From the NCBI GenBank assembly GCA_002421915.1, contig DISA01000084.1:1-16610 (forward strand): 16,610 nucleotides of DNA, in the 5' to 3' direction. Position numbers and translations under genes: made by a program. Origin of the DNA: Gallionellaceae bacterium UBA6222 (lineage in GTDB: Bacteria > Pseudomonadota > Gammaproteobacteria > Burkholderiales > Gallionellaceae). Below, in pieces: positions 8,610 to 14,393 of this stretch (its first letter is position 1; each line of letters begins with the position of its first letter). The notes under the pieces were generated by a model that worked only from the letters and a program-made list of their open reading frames with translations, was not told the origin of the DNA and did not search any database.

Positions 8610-9482
8610 ATGCCATCACCTGATCTCGATTCCACCCAGTCCCGCATCGCCGCACAACAAAGCGCGTACAGGGTTGCCGCTATTCAGATGGCGTCCGGTC
8701 CCAGGGTGGAAGGCAATCTCAATGAGGCGCGGCGTCTGATCGCCGATGCCGCCGCCAAAGGCGCGAAGCTGGTGCTGCTGCCCGAGTTTTTTGCCATCAT
8801 GGGGATGGATGAAACGGACAAGGTGAAGGTGCGCGAGACACCGGGGCAGGGCCCGATCCAGCAATTCATGCGCGAGCAGGCGCGTCAGCACAAAATCTGG
8901 CTGATGGGTTCATTGCCGCTGGTGGCGGAGGCTCCGGACAAGGTGCGCAACAGCCTGCTGGTATTTGACGAGAGCGGGATGCAGGTGGCGCGCTACGACA
9001 AGATTCATCTGTTCAACCTGACACTGGGCAACGAAAGCTATAACGAGGCGCAAACCATCGAAGCGGGCGACCAGGTGGTTGTGGTGGACAGCCCGTTCGG
9101 GCGCATCGGGCTGGCCGTGTGCTATGACCTGCGTTTCCCCGAACTTTTCCGTGCCATGCAGAACGCCGACATCATCGTGCTCCCATCCGCCTTCACCGCC
9201 ACCACCGGCAAGGTGCACTGGGAACCGCTGGTGCGCGCCCGCGCCATCGAGAATCTGGCGTACGTCATCGCCGCCGCGCAGGGGGGATACCATGTTAGCG
9301 GGCGCGAGACGCACGGCCACAGCATGATCGTCGATCCGTGGGGACGTATTCTTGACGAGTTGCCGCGCGGCTCCGGGGTGGTGCTTGCGGAGGTCAACGC
9401 GTCCTATCAGAAGAGCCTGCGCGCCAGCCTGCCCGCGCTGTCGCATCGTACCCTCGCTTGTAGCCACAGCGAGCAGGCATGA
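8610..9482 (+). CDS. Carbon-nitrogen hydrolase, NIT1/NIT2 type (probable deaminated glutathione amidase)
   Basis: Cytoplasmic nitrilase-superfamily amidase of 290 residues. The Glu-Lys-Cys triad is intact: Glu59 (LLPEFF), Lys131 (RYDKIHLF) and Cys171 (AVCYDLRFPELF). The YDKIHLF and CYDLRFPELFR contexts, with a late GHSMIVDPWG motif, match the NIT1/NIT2 branch rather than true nitrilases or aliphatic amidases. Family members hydrolyse deaminated glutathione or omega-amides such as 2-oxoglutaramate, a metabolite-repair role; which of these applies cannot be told from sequence alone. The first 20 or so residues before YRVAAIQMASG look like a non-conserved extension, and no strong ribosome site supports the ATG at 8610 (a weak GAAAGAA lies upstream). 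The gap from yhdP is 37 nt, and the stop overlaps the tldD start as ATGA, so the gene is co-transcribed and probably translationally coupled. Confidence 0.92.
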   Translation: MPSPDLDSTQSRIAAQQSAYRVAAIQMASGPRVEGNLNEARRLIADAAAKGAKLVLLPEFFAIMGMDETDKVKVRETPGQGPIQQFMREQARQHKIWLMGSLPLVAEAPDKVRNSLLVFDESGMQVARYDKIHLFNLTLGNESYNEAQTIEAGDQVVVVDSPFGRIGLAVCYDLRFPELFRAMQNADIIVLPSAFTATTGKVHWEPLVRARAIENLAYVIAAAQGGYHVSGRETHGHSMIVDPWGRILDELPRGSGVVLAEVNASYQKSLRASLPALSHRTLACSHSEQA

Positions 9483-10921
9483 GCGAACGCACGGCATTAC
9501 AACTGGCGCAACACACCCTGCTCGACGCGCACGGCCTCGGCGCGCGTGATCTGCAACAAGTGTTTGGCCAGATGCTGGCGCATCGCGTCGATTACGCCGA
9601 TCTGTATTTCCAGTACAGCCGCGCCGAAAGTTGGTCGCTGGAGGAAGGTATCGTCAAATCCGGCAGTTTCCATATCGATCAGGGCGTCGGCGTGCGCGCG
9701 GTGAGCGGCGACAAGACGGCGTTCGCCTATTCGGATGACATCACCCTGAACGCACTGGAAGAAGCAGCGCTGGCGACACGTGCCATCGCGCGCCAGGGCG
9801 GCAAGCAAACGGCGGCGCACCTGCATCCGGCCAAAGCGCGGCGCCTGTACCTGCCGCAGGATCCCATAGGCACGCTGGAGGCTGCGCAAAAAGTCGTGCT
9901 ACTGGAAAGGCTGGAGAAAATGGCGCGCGCACTCGATCCGCGCGTCACGCAAGTGATGGCCAATCTGTCCGGTGAATATGAGGTGGTGCTGGTGGCGCGC
10001 GGCGACGGCTTGCTGAATGGCGATATTCGTCCGCTGGTGCGCCTTTCGCTGCAAGTCATCGTCGAGAGCGAAGGGCGGCGCGAACAGGGTTCGGCCGGCG
10101 GCGGCGGACGTTTCGCTTACGACTATTTCAGCGATGAGGTGCTGCAGCACTACGCGCGGGAAGCGGTGCATCAGGCGACCGTGGCGCTGGAAGCGCGTCC
10201 CGCGCCGGCGGGCAACATGACAGTGGTGCTCGGTTCCGGCTGGCCCGGCATCCTGTTGCACGAGGCAGTGGGACATGGCCTGGAAGGAGACTTCAATCGC
10301 AAGGGCAGCTCGGCCTTTTCCGGCCGCGTTGGCCAGCGCGTGGCGGCGAAGGGCGTCACCGTGGTGGATGACGGCACCCTCCCGGATCGGCGCGGTTCGC
10401 TCAACATGGACGACGAAGGCAATCCGACGCAGCGCACCGTGCTGATCGAGGACGGCATCCTGCGCGGCTACCTGCAGGACAGTCTGAACGCGCGCCTGAT
10501 GAATGTCCCGCTTACCGGCAATGCGCGGCGCGAATCGTTCGCCCATCTGCCGATTCCGCGCATGACCAACACCATGATGTTGAACGGCGACAAAACACAG
10601 GCGGAGATCATCGCCTCGGTCAAGCACGGTCTGTATGCCGCCAATTTCGGCGGCGGGCAGGTCGATATCACCAGCGGCAAGTTTGTGTTTTCCACTACCG
10701 AAGCCTACATGATCGAGGACGGCAAGATCACCTACCCGGTGAAAGGCGCGACCCTCATCGGCAACGGCCCCGAGGCACTGACGCGCGTGAGCATGATCGG
10801 CAACGATATGGCGCTCGATCCCGGCGTCGGTACTTGCGGCAAGGAAGGGCAGAGCGTGCCGGTCGGCGTGGGCCAGCCGACGGTTCGCATCGACGGCTTG
10901 ACGGTGGGCGGTACGGCCTGA
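9479..10921 (+). CDS. tldD: Metalloprotease TldD
   Basis: 480 residues, almost the same as E. coli TldD (481). TldD pairs with TldE (PmbA) to form a zinc protease that degrades unfolded peptides and trims leader peptides of modified peptides such as microcin B17. Zinc-site motif HEAVGHGLEGD begins at His261 (HExxxH form: His261, Glu262, His266), and the third ligand is the conserved Cys453 in GTCGKEGQSVPVG. Other family blocks are IPRMTNTMMLNG and GGGQVDITSGKFVF. All expected catalytic residues are present. The ATG overlaps the nitrilase stop by 4 nt. The partner gene tldE/pmbA is not in the window and must lie elsewhere, as it does in E. coli. Confidence 0.97.
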   Translation: MSERTALQLAQHTLLDAHGLGARDLQQVFGQMLAHRVDYADLYFQYSRAESWSLEEGIVKSGSFHIDQGVGVRAVSGDKTAFAYSDDITLNALEEAALATRAIARQGGKQTAAHLHPAKARRLYLPQDPIGTLEAAQKVVLLERLEKMARALDPRVTQVMANLSGEYEVVLVARGDGLLNGDIRPLVRLSLQVIVESEGRREQGSAGGGGRFAYDYFSDEVLQHYAREAVHQATVALEARPAPAGNMTVVLGSGWPGILLHEAVGHGLEGDFNRKGSSAFSGRVGQRVAAKGVTVVDDGTLPDRRGSLNMDDEGNPTQRTVLIEDGILRGYLQDSLNARLMNVPLTGNARRESFAHLPIPRMTNTMMLNGDKTQAEIIASVKHGLYAANFGGGQVDITSGKFVFSTTEAYMIEDGKITYPVKGATLIGNGPEALTRVSMIGNDMALDPGVGTCGKEGQSVPVGVGQPTVRIDGLTVGGTA

Positions 10922-10940
10922 TTCGCGCGGCGAGAGGACT

Positions 10941-11330
10941 ATGACTGCATATGCTTTACTGGCGATAGGGGTTGGGGCGGCCTGTGGTGCCTGGCTGCGC
11001 TGGGGTCTGGGGCTGTGGCTCAACCCGGCGCTGCCGGAACTGCCCGTCGGCACGCTCGCAGCCAATCTCATCGGCGGTTATCTGATCGGTGTGGCGATTG
11101 CTTTTTTCATGCAACATCCGGGTATCGGTCCCGAGTGGCGGCTGTTCATCATCACTGGTTTTCTCGGCGGACTCACCACGTTCTCCACGTTTTCGGCTGA
11201 GACGGTCACGCTGTTGTTGCGCGGACAATATGCGTGGTGGGTGGGCATCATCGTGGCGCACCTCGGCGGTTCGCTGCTGATGACGGTATTGGGGATGCAG
11301 ACCTTTAAATGGCTACAAACCGGAGGCTGA
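10941..11330 (+). CDS. crcB: Fluoride-specific ion channel CrcB/Fluc
   Basis: Small inner-membrane protein of 129 residues with four hydrophobic helices. It forms antiparallel homodimers that let fluoride leave the cell. Signature residues: Arg20 in GAWLRW, Asn42 in GTLAANLIGG, and the block GFLGGLTTFSTFS (73-85) containing the pore phenylalanines 81 and 84 and the Thr79/Ser82 region. A GAGAGGA ribosome site lies a few bases before the ATG. The gene is 19 nt after tldD, so there is no room for the fluoride riboswitch that often precedes crcB; expression is probably set by the upstream operon. It is paired with a DUF190 gene, a common arrangement. Confidence 0.96.
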   Translation: MTAYALLAIGVGAACGAWLRWGLGLWLNPALPELPVGTLAANLIGGYLIGVAIAFFMQHPGIGPEWRLFIITGFLGGLTTFSTFSAETVTLLLRGQYAWWVGIIVAHLGGSLLMTVLGMQTFKWLQTGG

Positions 11331-11331
11331 T

Positions 11332-11643
11332 ATGCAGAGCACCTATCTCAGGTTCTACCTGACCGAAAAGCAGCACCATCAGGGCAAGCTGCTGTACGAG
11401 TGGTTGCTGGAAAAAGCCAGGGCACAAGGCGTTCGGGGTGGTTCGGTATTCCGTGCAGTCGCCGGATTTGGCCGGCACGGCCATCTGCATGAAGAAACTT
11501 TCTTTGAGCTGGGAGGCGAACTGCCGATCCAGGTGGAATTTGTACTCGATGCAACACAGGCAGAAAATCTTCTCGCCGTGCTGCGCGGCGAGAAGATCGG
11601 GCTCCCTTTTGTTCGCTACGAAGTGGAAAGCGGGTTGACCTGA
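11332..11643 (+). CDS. DUF190 family PII-like protein
   Basis: Soluble protein of 103 residues (MQSTYLRFYLTEKQHHQGK...). DUF190 proteins have a ferredoxin-like fold related to PII signalling proteins and are often encoded beside crcB; their biochemical role is not settled. Visible family features are the opening LRFYLTE with a basic patch, GVRGGSVFRAVAGFGRHG in the middle (about residues 34-51) and the hydrophobic IQVEFVLDA strand. The start is 1 nt after the crcB stop, with GGAGG (11322-11326) inside the end of crcB, so the two are co-translated. A role in sensing or regulating the channel is inference from linkage only. Confidence 0.88.
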   Translation: MQSTYLRFYLTEKQHHQGKLLYEWLLEKARAQGVRGGSVFRAVAGFGRHGHLHEETFFELGGELPIQVEFVLDATQAENLLAVLRGEKIGLPFVRYEVESGLT

Positions 11644-11658
11644 AACAGGTCAACCGCT
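11629..11658. terminator. Strong hairpin between convergent genes, probable two-way terminator
   Basis: Perfect 10-bp stem GGTTGACCTG / CAGGTCAACC (11633-11642 and 11646-11655) around an AAA loop. It extends outward to about 13 bp (AGCG...CGCT) if one bulged G is allowed. It spans the DUF190 stop codon and lies about 10 nt past the end of the oppositely oriented DUF2934 gene. Neither side has a clear T-run, so intrinsic termination may be inefficient; the hairpin could instead protect 3' ends. Confidence 0.5.
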
Positions 11659-11667
11659 GCGGCGGGG

Positions 11668-12021
11668 TTATTTCCCGGACAGGAGAAGTTTGATCTCGGC
11701 TTCAGCCGCAATCCAGTAATCCCTCGCACCGCCCTTGAATCCATTCTTCTCCGCCAGGTAGTAGGCGGCATCCTGCACCATGCGGTAGCGTTGTTCTGCC
11801 GATGGGGCAGCGTTCGTGCGCGGGGCTGTGTTGGTGCCGGCAGTGCCCGGTTTCTTGGCTGTGGTGCCAGCCTTGGCTGCGGGTGTTTTTGGGGTTGCGG
11901 CCTTGGTAGCTGCCTTGGGCTTTGCGGCCGGAGTGGTCTTTTTGGCTACGGGTGTTGTTTTGGCGGTACCGGCCTTTGCGGGTGCCTTGCCCGTGCTTGC
12001 AGCCTTTTTAATTGTTGCCAT
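11668..12021 (-). CDS. Histone H1-like AK-rich protein with C-terminal DUF2934
   Basis: 117 residues in two parts. Residues 1-72 are almost entirely Ala, Lys, Thr and Pro in PAAK/TPKT/AKAG-like repeats, highly basic and surely disordered, like the lysine-rich tails of bacterial H1-like proteins. Residues about 77-113 (QRYRMVQDAAYYLAEKNG ... DYWIAAEAEIK) match the short DUF2934 domain. DNA binding by the tail is the obvious inference; the DUF2934 function is unknown. AAGGA lies 6-8 nt before the ATG, and a perfect -10 box is upstream, so it is transcribed alone. The low-complexity DNA gives long spurious open frames on the other strand. Confident as a gene; the role is not established. Confidence 0.85.
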   Translation of the reverse strand: MATIKKAASTGKAPAKAGTAKTTPVAKKTTPAAKPKAATKAATPKTPAAKAGTTAKKPGTAGTNTAPRTNAAPSAEQRYRMVQDAAYYLAEKNGFKGGARDYWIAAEAEIKLLLSGK

Positions 12022-12040
12022 GTCGGTTCCTTAAAAATAA

Positions 12041-12091
12041 ATTGATCAATGCCAGGGCCGGATGCAGCCCCGTTCTGTGGCCGCGATTATA
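12041..12091 (-). promoter_or_regulatory. Promoter and leader of the DUF2934 gene
   Basis: The minus strand reads TATAAT at 12086-12091, a perfect -10, with no recognisable -35 at 16-18 nt (about AACGGG). Transcription would begin near 12079 and give a leader of about 58 nt. The leader holds a perfect 10-bp palindrome, ATTGATCAAT (12041-12050), which could be a regulator site, and then the AAGGA ribosome site. Beyond the -10, the gap up to 12124 shows no clear terminator for the upstream operon. Confidence 0.5.
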
Positions 12092-12124
12092 CAGCGAGTT
12101 GCCTGCCACCCCGTTACATCTGTG

Positions 12125-12880
12125 TTACAGCACAAGTTTGCCTCCGGGGCAGGTGGCGGATTGCTCGAGACGAGTGATGGTTGGCAGCAGATTGAGGCCG
12201 GTTTTTTCCTTCAAGTCTGTGGCGCGTTCGCGCAGATCATCCAGCGCGATCTCGATGGTCTCGCCTGCCGTTGCAAAGGCGATGACATTGCCGCTGTCGC
12301 AGGAGGGAAACATCAGTGCGCGCTTGTCGAAGGCGGTTGCGATGTGGATAAAGCTGTCTTGCACCCCGCGTGTCAAGCCGATCAGATTGACCGCCATGAT
12401 GCCCTGTTCGGTCAAACGGGTACGGCACGCCTGATAGAACGGCAGGGTGTTCAATTCGCCCGGGCGCGCGCGTTCGTTGAAGCCATCCACCAGGATCAGG
12501 TCGAATTTCTTTTCCGTGCCCAGCATGTATTGCGCGCCATCCGCAATCACCAGATGGATGCGCTTGTCGTCCTCCGGCAGCTTGAAATACTGCTTGGCCG
12601 CAATCGCCACGCGCGGTTCGATCTCGACGATGGTGAGATGCGCCAGCGGCAGGTTGCGGTAGATGAATTTGGTCAGCGAGGCGGCGCCCAGACCGATCAG
12701 CAGCACTTTGCGCGGGAAGCGCCGCTCGTCGCGCAGCAACAGCGGCGCCATCATTTCTTTGGTGTAGTCCAGCTCCAGATTCCACGGTCGCGCGATGCGC
12801 ATCGCTCCCTGAATCCAGCGCGAACCGAAATGCAGATAGCGGACACCCGCTTCCTCGCTGATATCGATGGGAAAACTCAT
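12125..12880 (-). CDS. Spermidine synthase-like protein with degenerate active site
   Basis: 251 residues with the Rossmann methyltransferase fold of the polyamine aminopropyltransferase family. Recognisable blocks: YTKEMMAPLLL (39-49, like the YHEMM block of SpeE), the nucleotide-binding loop VLLIGLGAASLTK (59-71), Glu86 in VEIEP, Asp114 in IADGAQY and Asp132 in LVDGFNE. However, the GGGDG loop of real spermidine synthases is GLGAAS here, so the amine-binding Asp is missing. The second Asp of the SDCTDP motif is replaced by Asn, and the N-terminal beta domain is very short. It may bind decarboxylated SAM, SAM or a related molecule, but standard spermidine synthesis is doubtful. Last gene of the nnrD operon; its ATG overlaps the preceding stop by 4 nt. 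Such proteins are often annotated simply as spermine/spermidine synthase. Confidence 0.8.
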   Translation of the reverse strand: MSFPIDISEEAGVRYLHFGSRWIQGAMRIARPWNLELDYTKEMMAPLLLRDERRFPRKVLLIGLGAASLTKFIYRNLPLAHLTIVEIEPRVAIAAKQYFKLPEDDKRIHLVIADGAQYMLGTEKKFDLILVDGFNERARPGELNTLPFYQACRTRLTEQGIMAVNLIGLTRGVQDSFIHIATAFDKRALMFPSCDSGNVIAFATAGETIEIALDDLRERATDLKEKTGLNLLPTITRLEQSATCPGGKLVL

Positions 12881-13401
12881 TGCATTTTGGGATTGGAAGC
12901 GGGGGATCGATTGCTGATGCGGCGGGCCAGCGCGAGCAACAGCTCGAGCTGGATCAGGATGACGAGAGCGAAGGTCGCGCCGAACAGCAGCGCATCCTGA
13001 TTCAGCGGCACGGCATAACTGTACTGTCCCAGCACTTCGTCGATCATCTCGCGGTCGCCGTGGAACAGCACACGGAATGCCTTTAGCGGCAAACTGGTCC
13101 GCAATGCGGCGAGGTCGGCCTCGAAGCGCAACTTGCGCTGCACCATTTTGTCGATCGCCGCGCCTTCTTCCTGAAACGGCTTTTCGCCGCTGCTGCGATG
13201 CAGCGCGATCAATTTATTCAGGTCGCCCGCAAAATATTTGTCGGCGATGGCTTGGAACGGCCGCAGATTGATGCTTACCTCGCGCAGGTGGGCATCGACA
13301 CGCTTTTCATACTGGCCGACAAAGTTGGGTACCTGCAAGCCGACCAGCAGCGCGAGGCAGGCGACGATGACGATTAGATAGCGGTAGAAGAAGTCGGGCA
13401 T
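12877..13401 (-). CDS. DUF2937 family membrane protein
   Basis: About 174 residues with two hydrophobic helices. One is near the N-terminus (about 5-25, YRYLIVIVACLALLVGLQVP) and one near the C-terminus (about 138-160, LLFGATFALVILIQLELLLAL). Between them is a soluble, charged, mostly helical region containing FVGQYEKRVDAHLREV and RFEADLAALR. This hairpin-like layout fits DUF2937, whose function is unknown. I take the ATG at 13401, 7 nt after the nnrD stop; a TTG at 13422 would add seven residues and overlap nnrD. No good ribosome site is seen for either, which suggests translational coupling. The stop overlaps the next gene as ATGA. Confidence 0.75.
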   Translation of the reverse strand: MPDFFYRYLIVIVACLALLVGLQVPNFVGQYEKRVDAHLREVSINLRPFQAIADKYFAGDLNKLIALHRSSGEKPFQEEGAAIDKMVQRKLRFEADLAALRTSLPLKAFRVLFHGDREMIDEVLGQYSYAVPLNQDALLFGATFALVILIQLELLLALARRISNRSPASNPKMQ

Positions 13402-13408
13402 CGCGAAT

Positions 13409-14317
13409 TTAGTGCGGGGCAATCCGGTTCAGCAGCCAGCGTGCCCATTCGGTCACTTCGGTCGCGCTCATGCCGAGCGTGGCCTGTTGCTTTGCCAGTT
13501 CGTCGCCCGCCGCACCGTGCAGATGCACGGCGAGCAGCAAGGCATTGTCGGGCGCAATCCCCTGCGCGATGAAGGCGGCGATCATGCCGGCCAGCACGTC
13601 GCCCATGCCGACGGCGCTCATGCCGGGATTGCCGCTCTGGTTCAGATACAGTTTGCCGTCGCGGGTGGCACACAGGCTGCCCGCGCCTTTCAGCACCACG
13701 CTTCCCCCCAGTTTCTGCACTAGATTCAATGCCGCCCGCGCACGGTCATGCTGAATATCCTCTGTACTGCAATTCAGCAGGCGTGCAGCCTCACCGGGGT
13801 GTGGGGTGAACACGGCAGCGGCTTTGCGTGTGTGCAGCATGCCGCGCAGGTCGGGGCGCAGCGCAATGAGATTGAGTGCATCAGCGTCCAGCACCAGCGG
13901 CACATCGAGCAACAAGGCGTCGTACAGCAACTTTTGCGCGGCAAGGCTTTGCCCCAGGCCGCAACCGACGACCAGCACGGAAAGATCGATATTGTTTTTT
14001 GCGTTCACCCCCTCTCCCTTTCGGGGAGGGTTGGGGTGGGGGAATGATTTCGGTGCATCAACCGCACTGTGCAGCATCAGCTCCGGCACATTCAAATCGA
14101 CCGCCGGCGCGTTATCTGCCAGCAAGCCGACACGGACGCAGCCGGCCCCCATCTTCAGTGCCGCACGTCCGGCCAGCAGGGCCGCGCCGACCATGCCGTT
14201 GCTGCCGCCGATAACTGTGACCGTGCCGAACATGCCCTTGTGGCTGTCCCTGGGGCGGGGTTTGAGGAAGGCGGCGACTTGTTTCTGGCTGATGGGCGTG
14301 GGACGTAGGCTGGACAT
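13409..14317 (-). CDS. nnrD: ADP-dependent NAD(P)H-hydrate dehydratase
   Basis: Repairs hydrated NADH and NADPH (NADHX/NADPHX) in the cytoplasm with ADP as cofactor. 302 residues of the ribokinase-like CARKD fold. Motifs: VTVIGGSNGMVGAALLAGRA (33-52), VVGCGLG (116-122), LDADALN (143-149), TPHPGEAARLL (171-181), VLKGAGS (208-214) and GNPGMSAVGMGDVLAGMIAA (229-248) with catalytic Asp240. It is the dehydratase domain alone; the NnrE epimerase that is fused to it in E. coli is not in the window. A proline-rich piece at residues about 91-106 (SFPHPNPPRKGEGVNA) is not typical of the family and is encoded by a palindromic repeat (separate entry). The ORF remains open, so the protein is probably functional. 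AGGA precedes the ATG by about 9 nt. First gene of a three-gene operon, divergent from purL. Confidence 0.95.
   Translation of the reverse strand: MSSLRPTPISQKQVAAFLKPRPRDSHKGMFGTVTVIGGSNGMVGAALLAGRAALKMGAGCVRVGLLADNAPAVDLNVPELMLHSAVDAPKSFPHPNPPRKGEGVNAKNNIDLSVLVVGCGLGQSLAAQKLLYDALLLDVPLVLDADALNLIALRPDLRGMLHTRKAAAVFTPHPGEAARLLNCSTEDIQHDRARAALNLVQKLGGSVVLKGAGSLCATRDGKLYLNQSGNPGMSAVGMGDVLAGMIAAFIAQGIAPDNALLLAVHLHGAAGDELAKQQATLGMSATEVTEWARWLLNRIAPH
14006..14042. repeat. REP-like palindromic element inside nnrD
   Basis: The plus strand reads CACCCCCTCTCCCTTTCGGG followed by a G-rich arm. CACCCC (14006-14011) pairs with GGGGTG (14033-14038), and CTCCC (14014-14018) pairs with GGGAG (14024-14028), around a TTTCG loop with a small internal bulge. 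This C-run/G-run hairpin is of the kind found repeatedly between genes in many proteobacteria, whose usual translation is a HPNPxPxGEG peptide. Here it lies in frame within nnrD and gives FPHPNPPRKGEG. Only this one copy is visible in the window. Confidence 0.75.
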
Positions 14318-14349
14318 GTTGTATTCCTCGGGTTTCGTGAAGCCCGTGC

Positions 14350-14357
14350 ATTATAAT
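14350..14357. promoter_or_regulatory. Self-complementary -10 element shared by nnrD and purL
   Basis: ATTATAAT is its own reverse complement, so it presents a perfect TATAAT on the plus strand (14352-14357, towards purL) and on the minus strand (14350-14355, towards nnrD). Expected leaders are about 30 nt for purL and about 26 nt for nnrD. Neither direction has a good -35 at 16-18 nt. The 76-nt gap contains no other candidate promoter. Confidence 0.55.
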
Positions 14358-14393
14358 CACACCCCGTCGTCAACGTCCCAAAGTGACCGAGTC

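Noticed and set aside
10922..10940. Possible fluoride riboswitch before crcB
   Set aside because: Only 19 nt separate tldD and crcB, too short for the motif, and no typical GGxGAU-like start is seen there.
9899..11071. Open frame of 390 codons on the minus strand opposite tldD and crcB
   Set aside because: Antisense shadow with a His/Arg/Ala-rich composition; it crosses two real genes with intact motifs.
11791..12045. Gly/Cys-rich plus-strand frame over the AK-rich gene
   Set aside because: It is the mirror of the Ala/Lys/Pro repeat codons on the minus strand and has no start signal.
12041..12050. FNR-type site at ATTGATCAAT
   Set aside because: An FNR site needs TTGAT and ATCAA separated by four bases; here the half sites are fused.
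12062..13000. Open frame of 312 codons on the plus strand opposite the synthase-like gene
   Set aside because: Its Gln/His/Arg-rich translation is typical of reverse-complement reading; the minus-strand genes here have clear motifs and a 4-nt coupled overlap.
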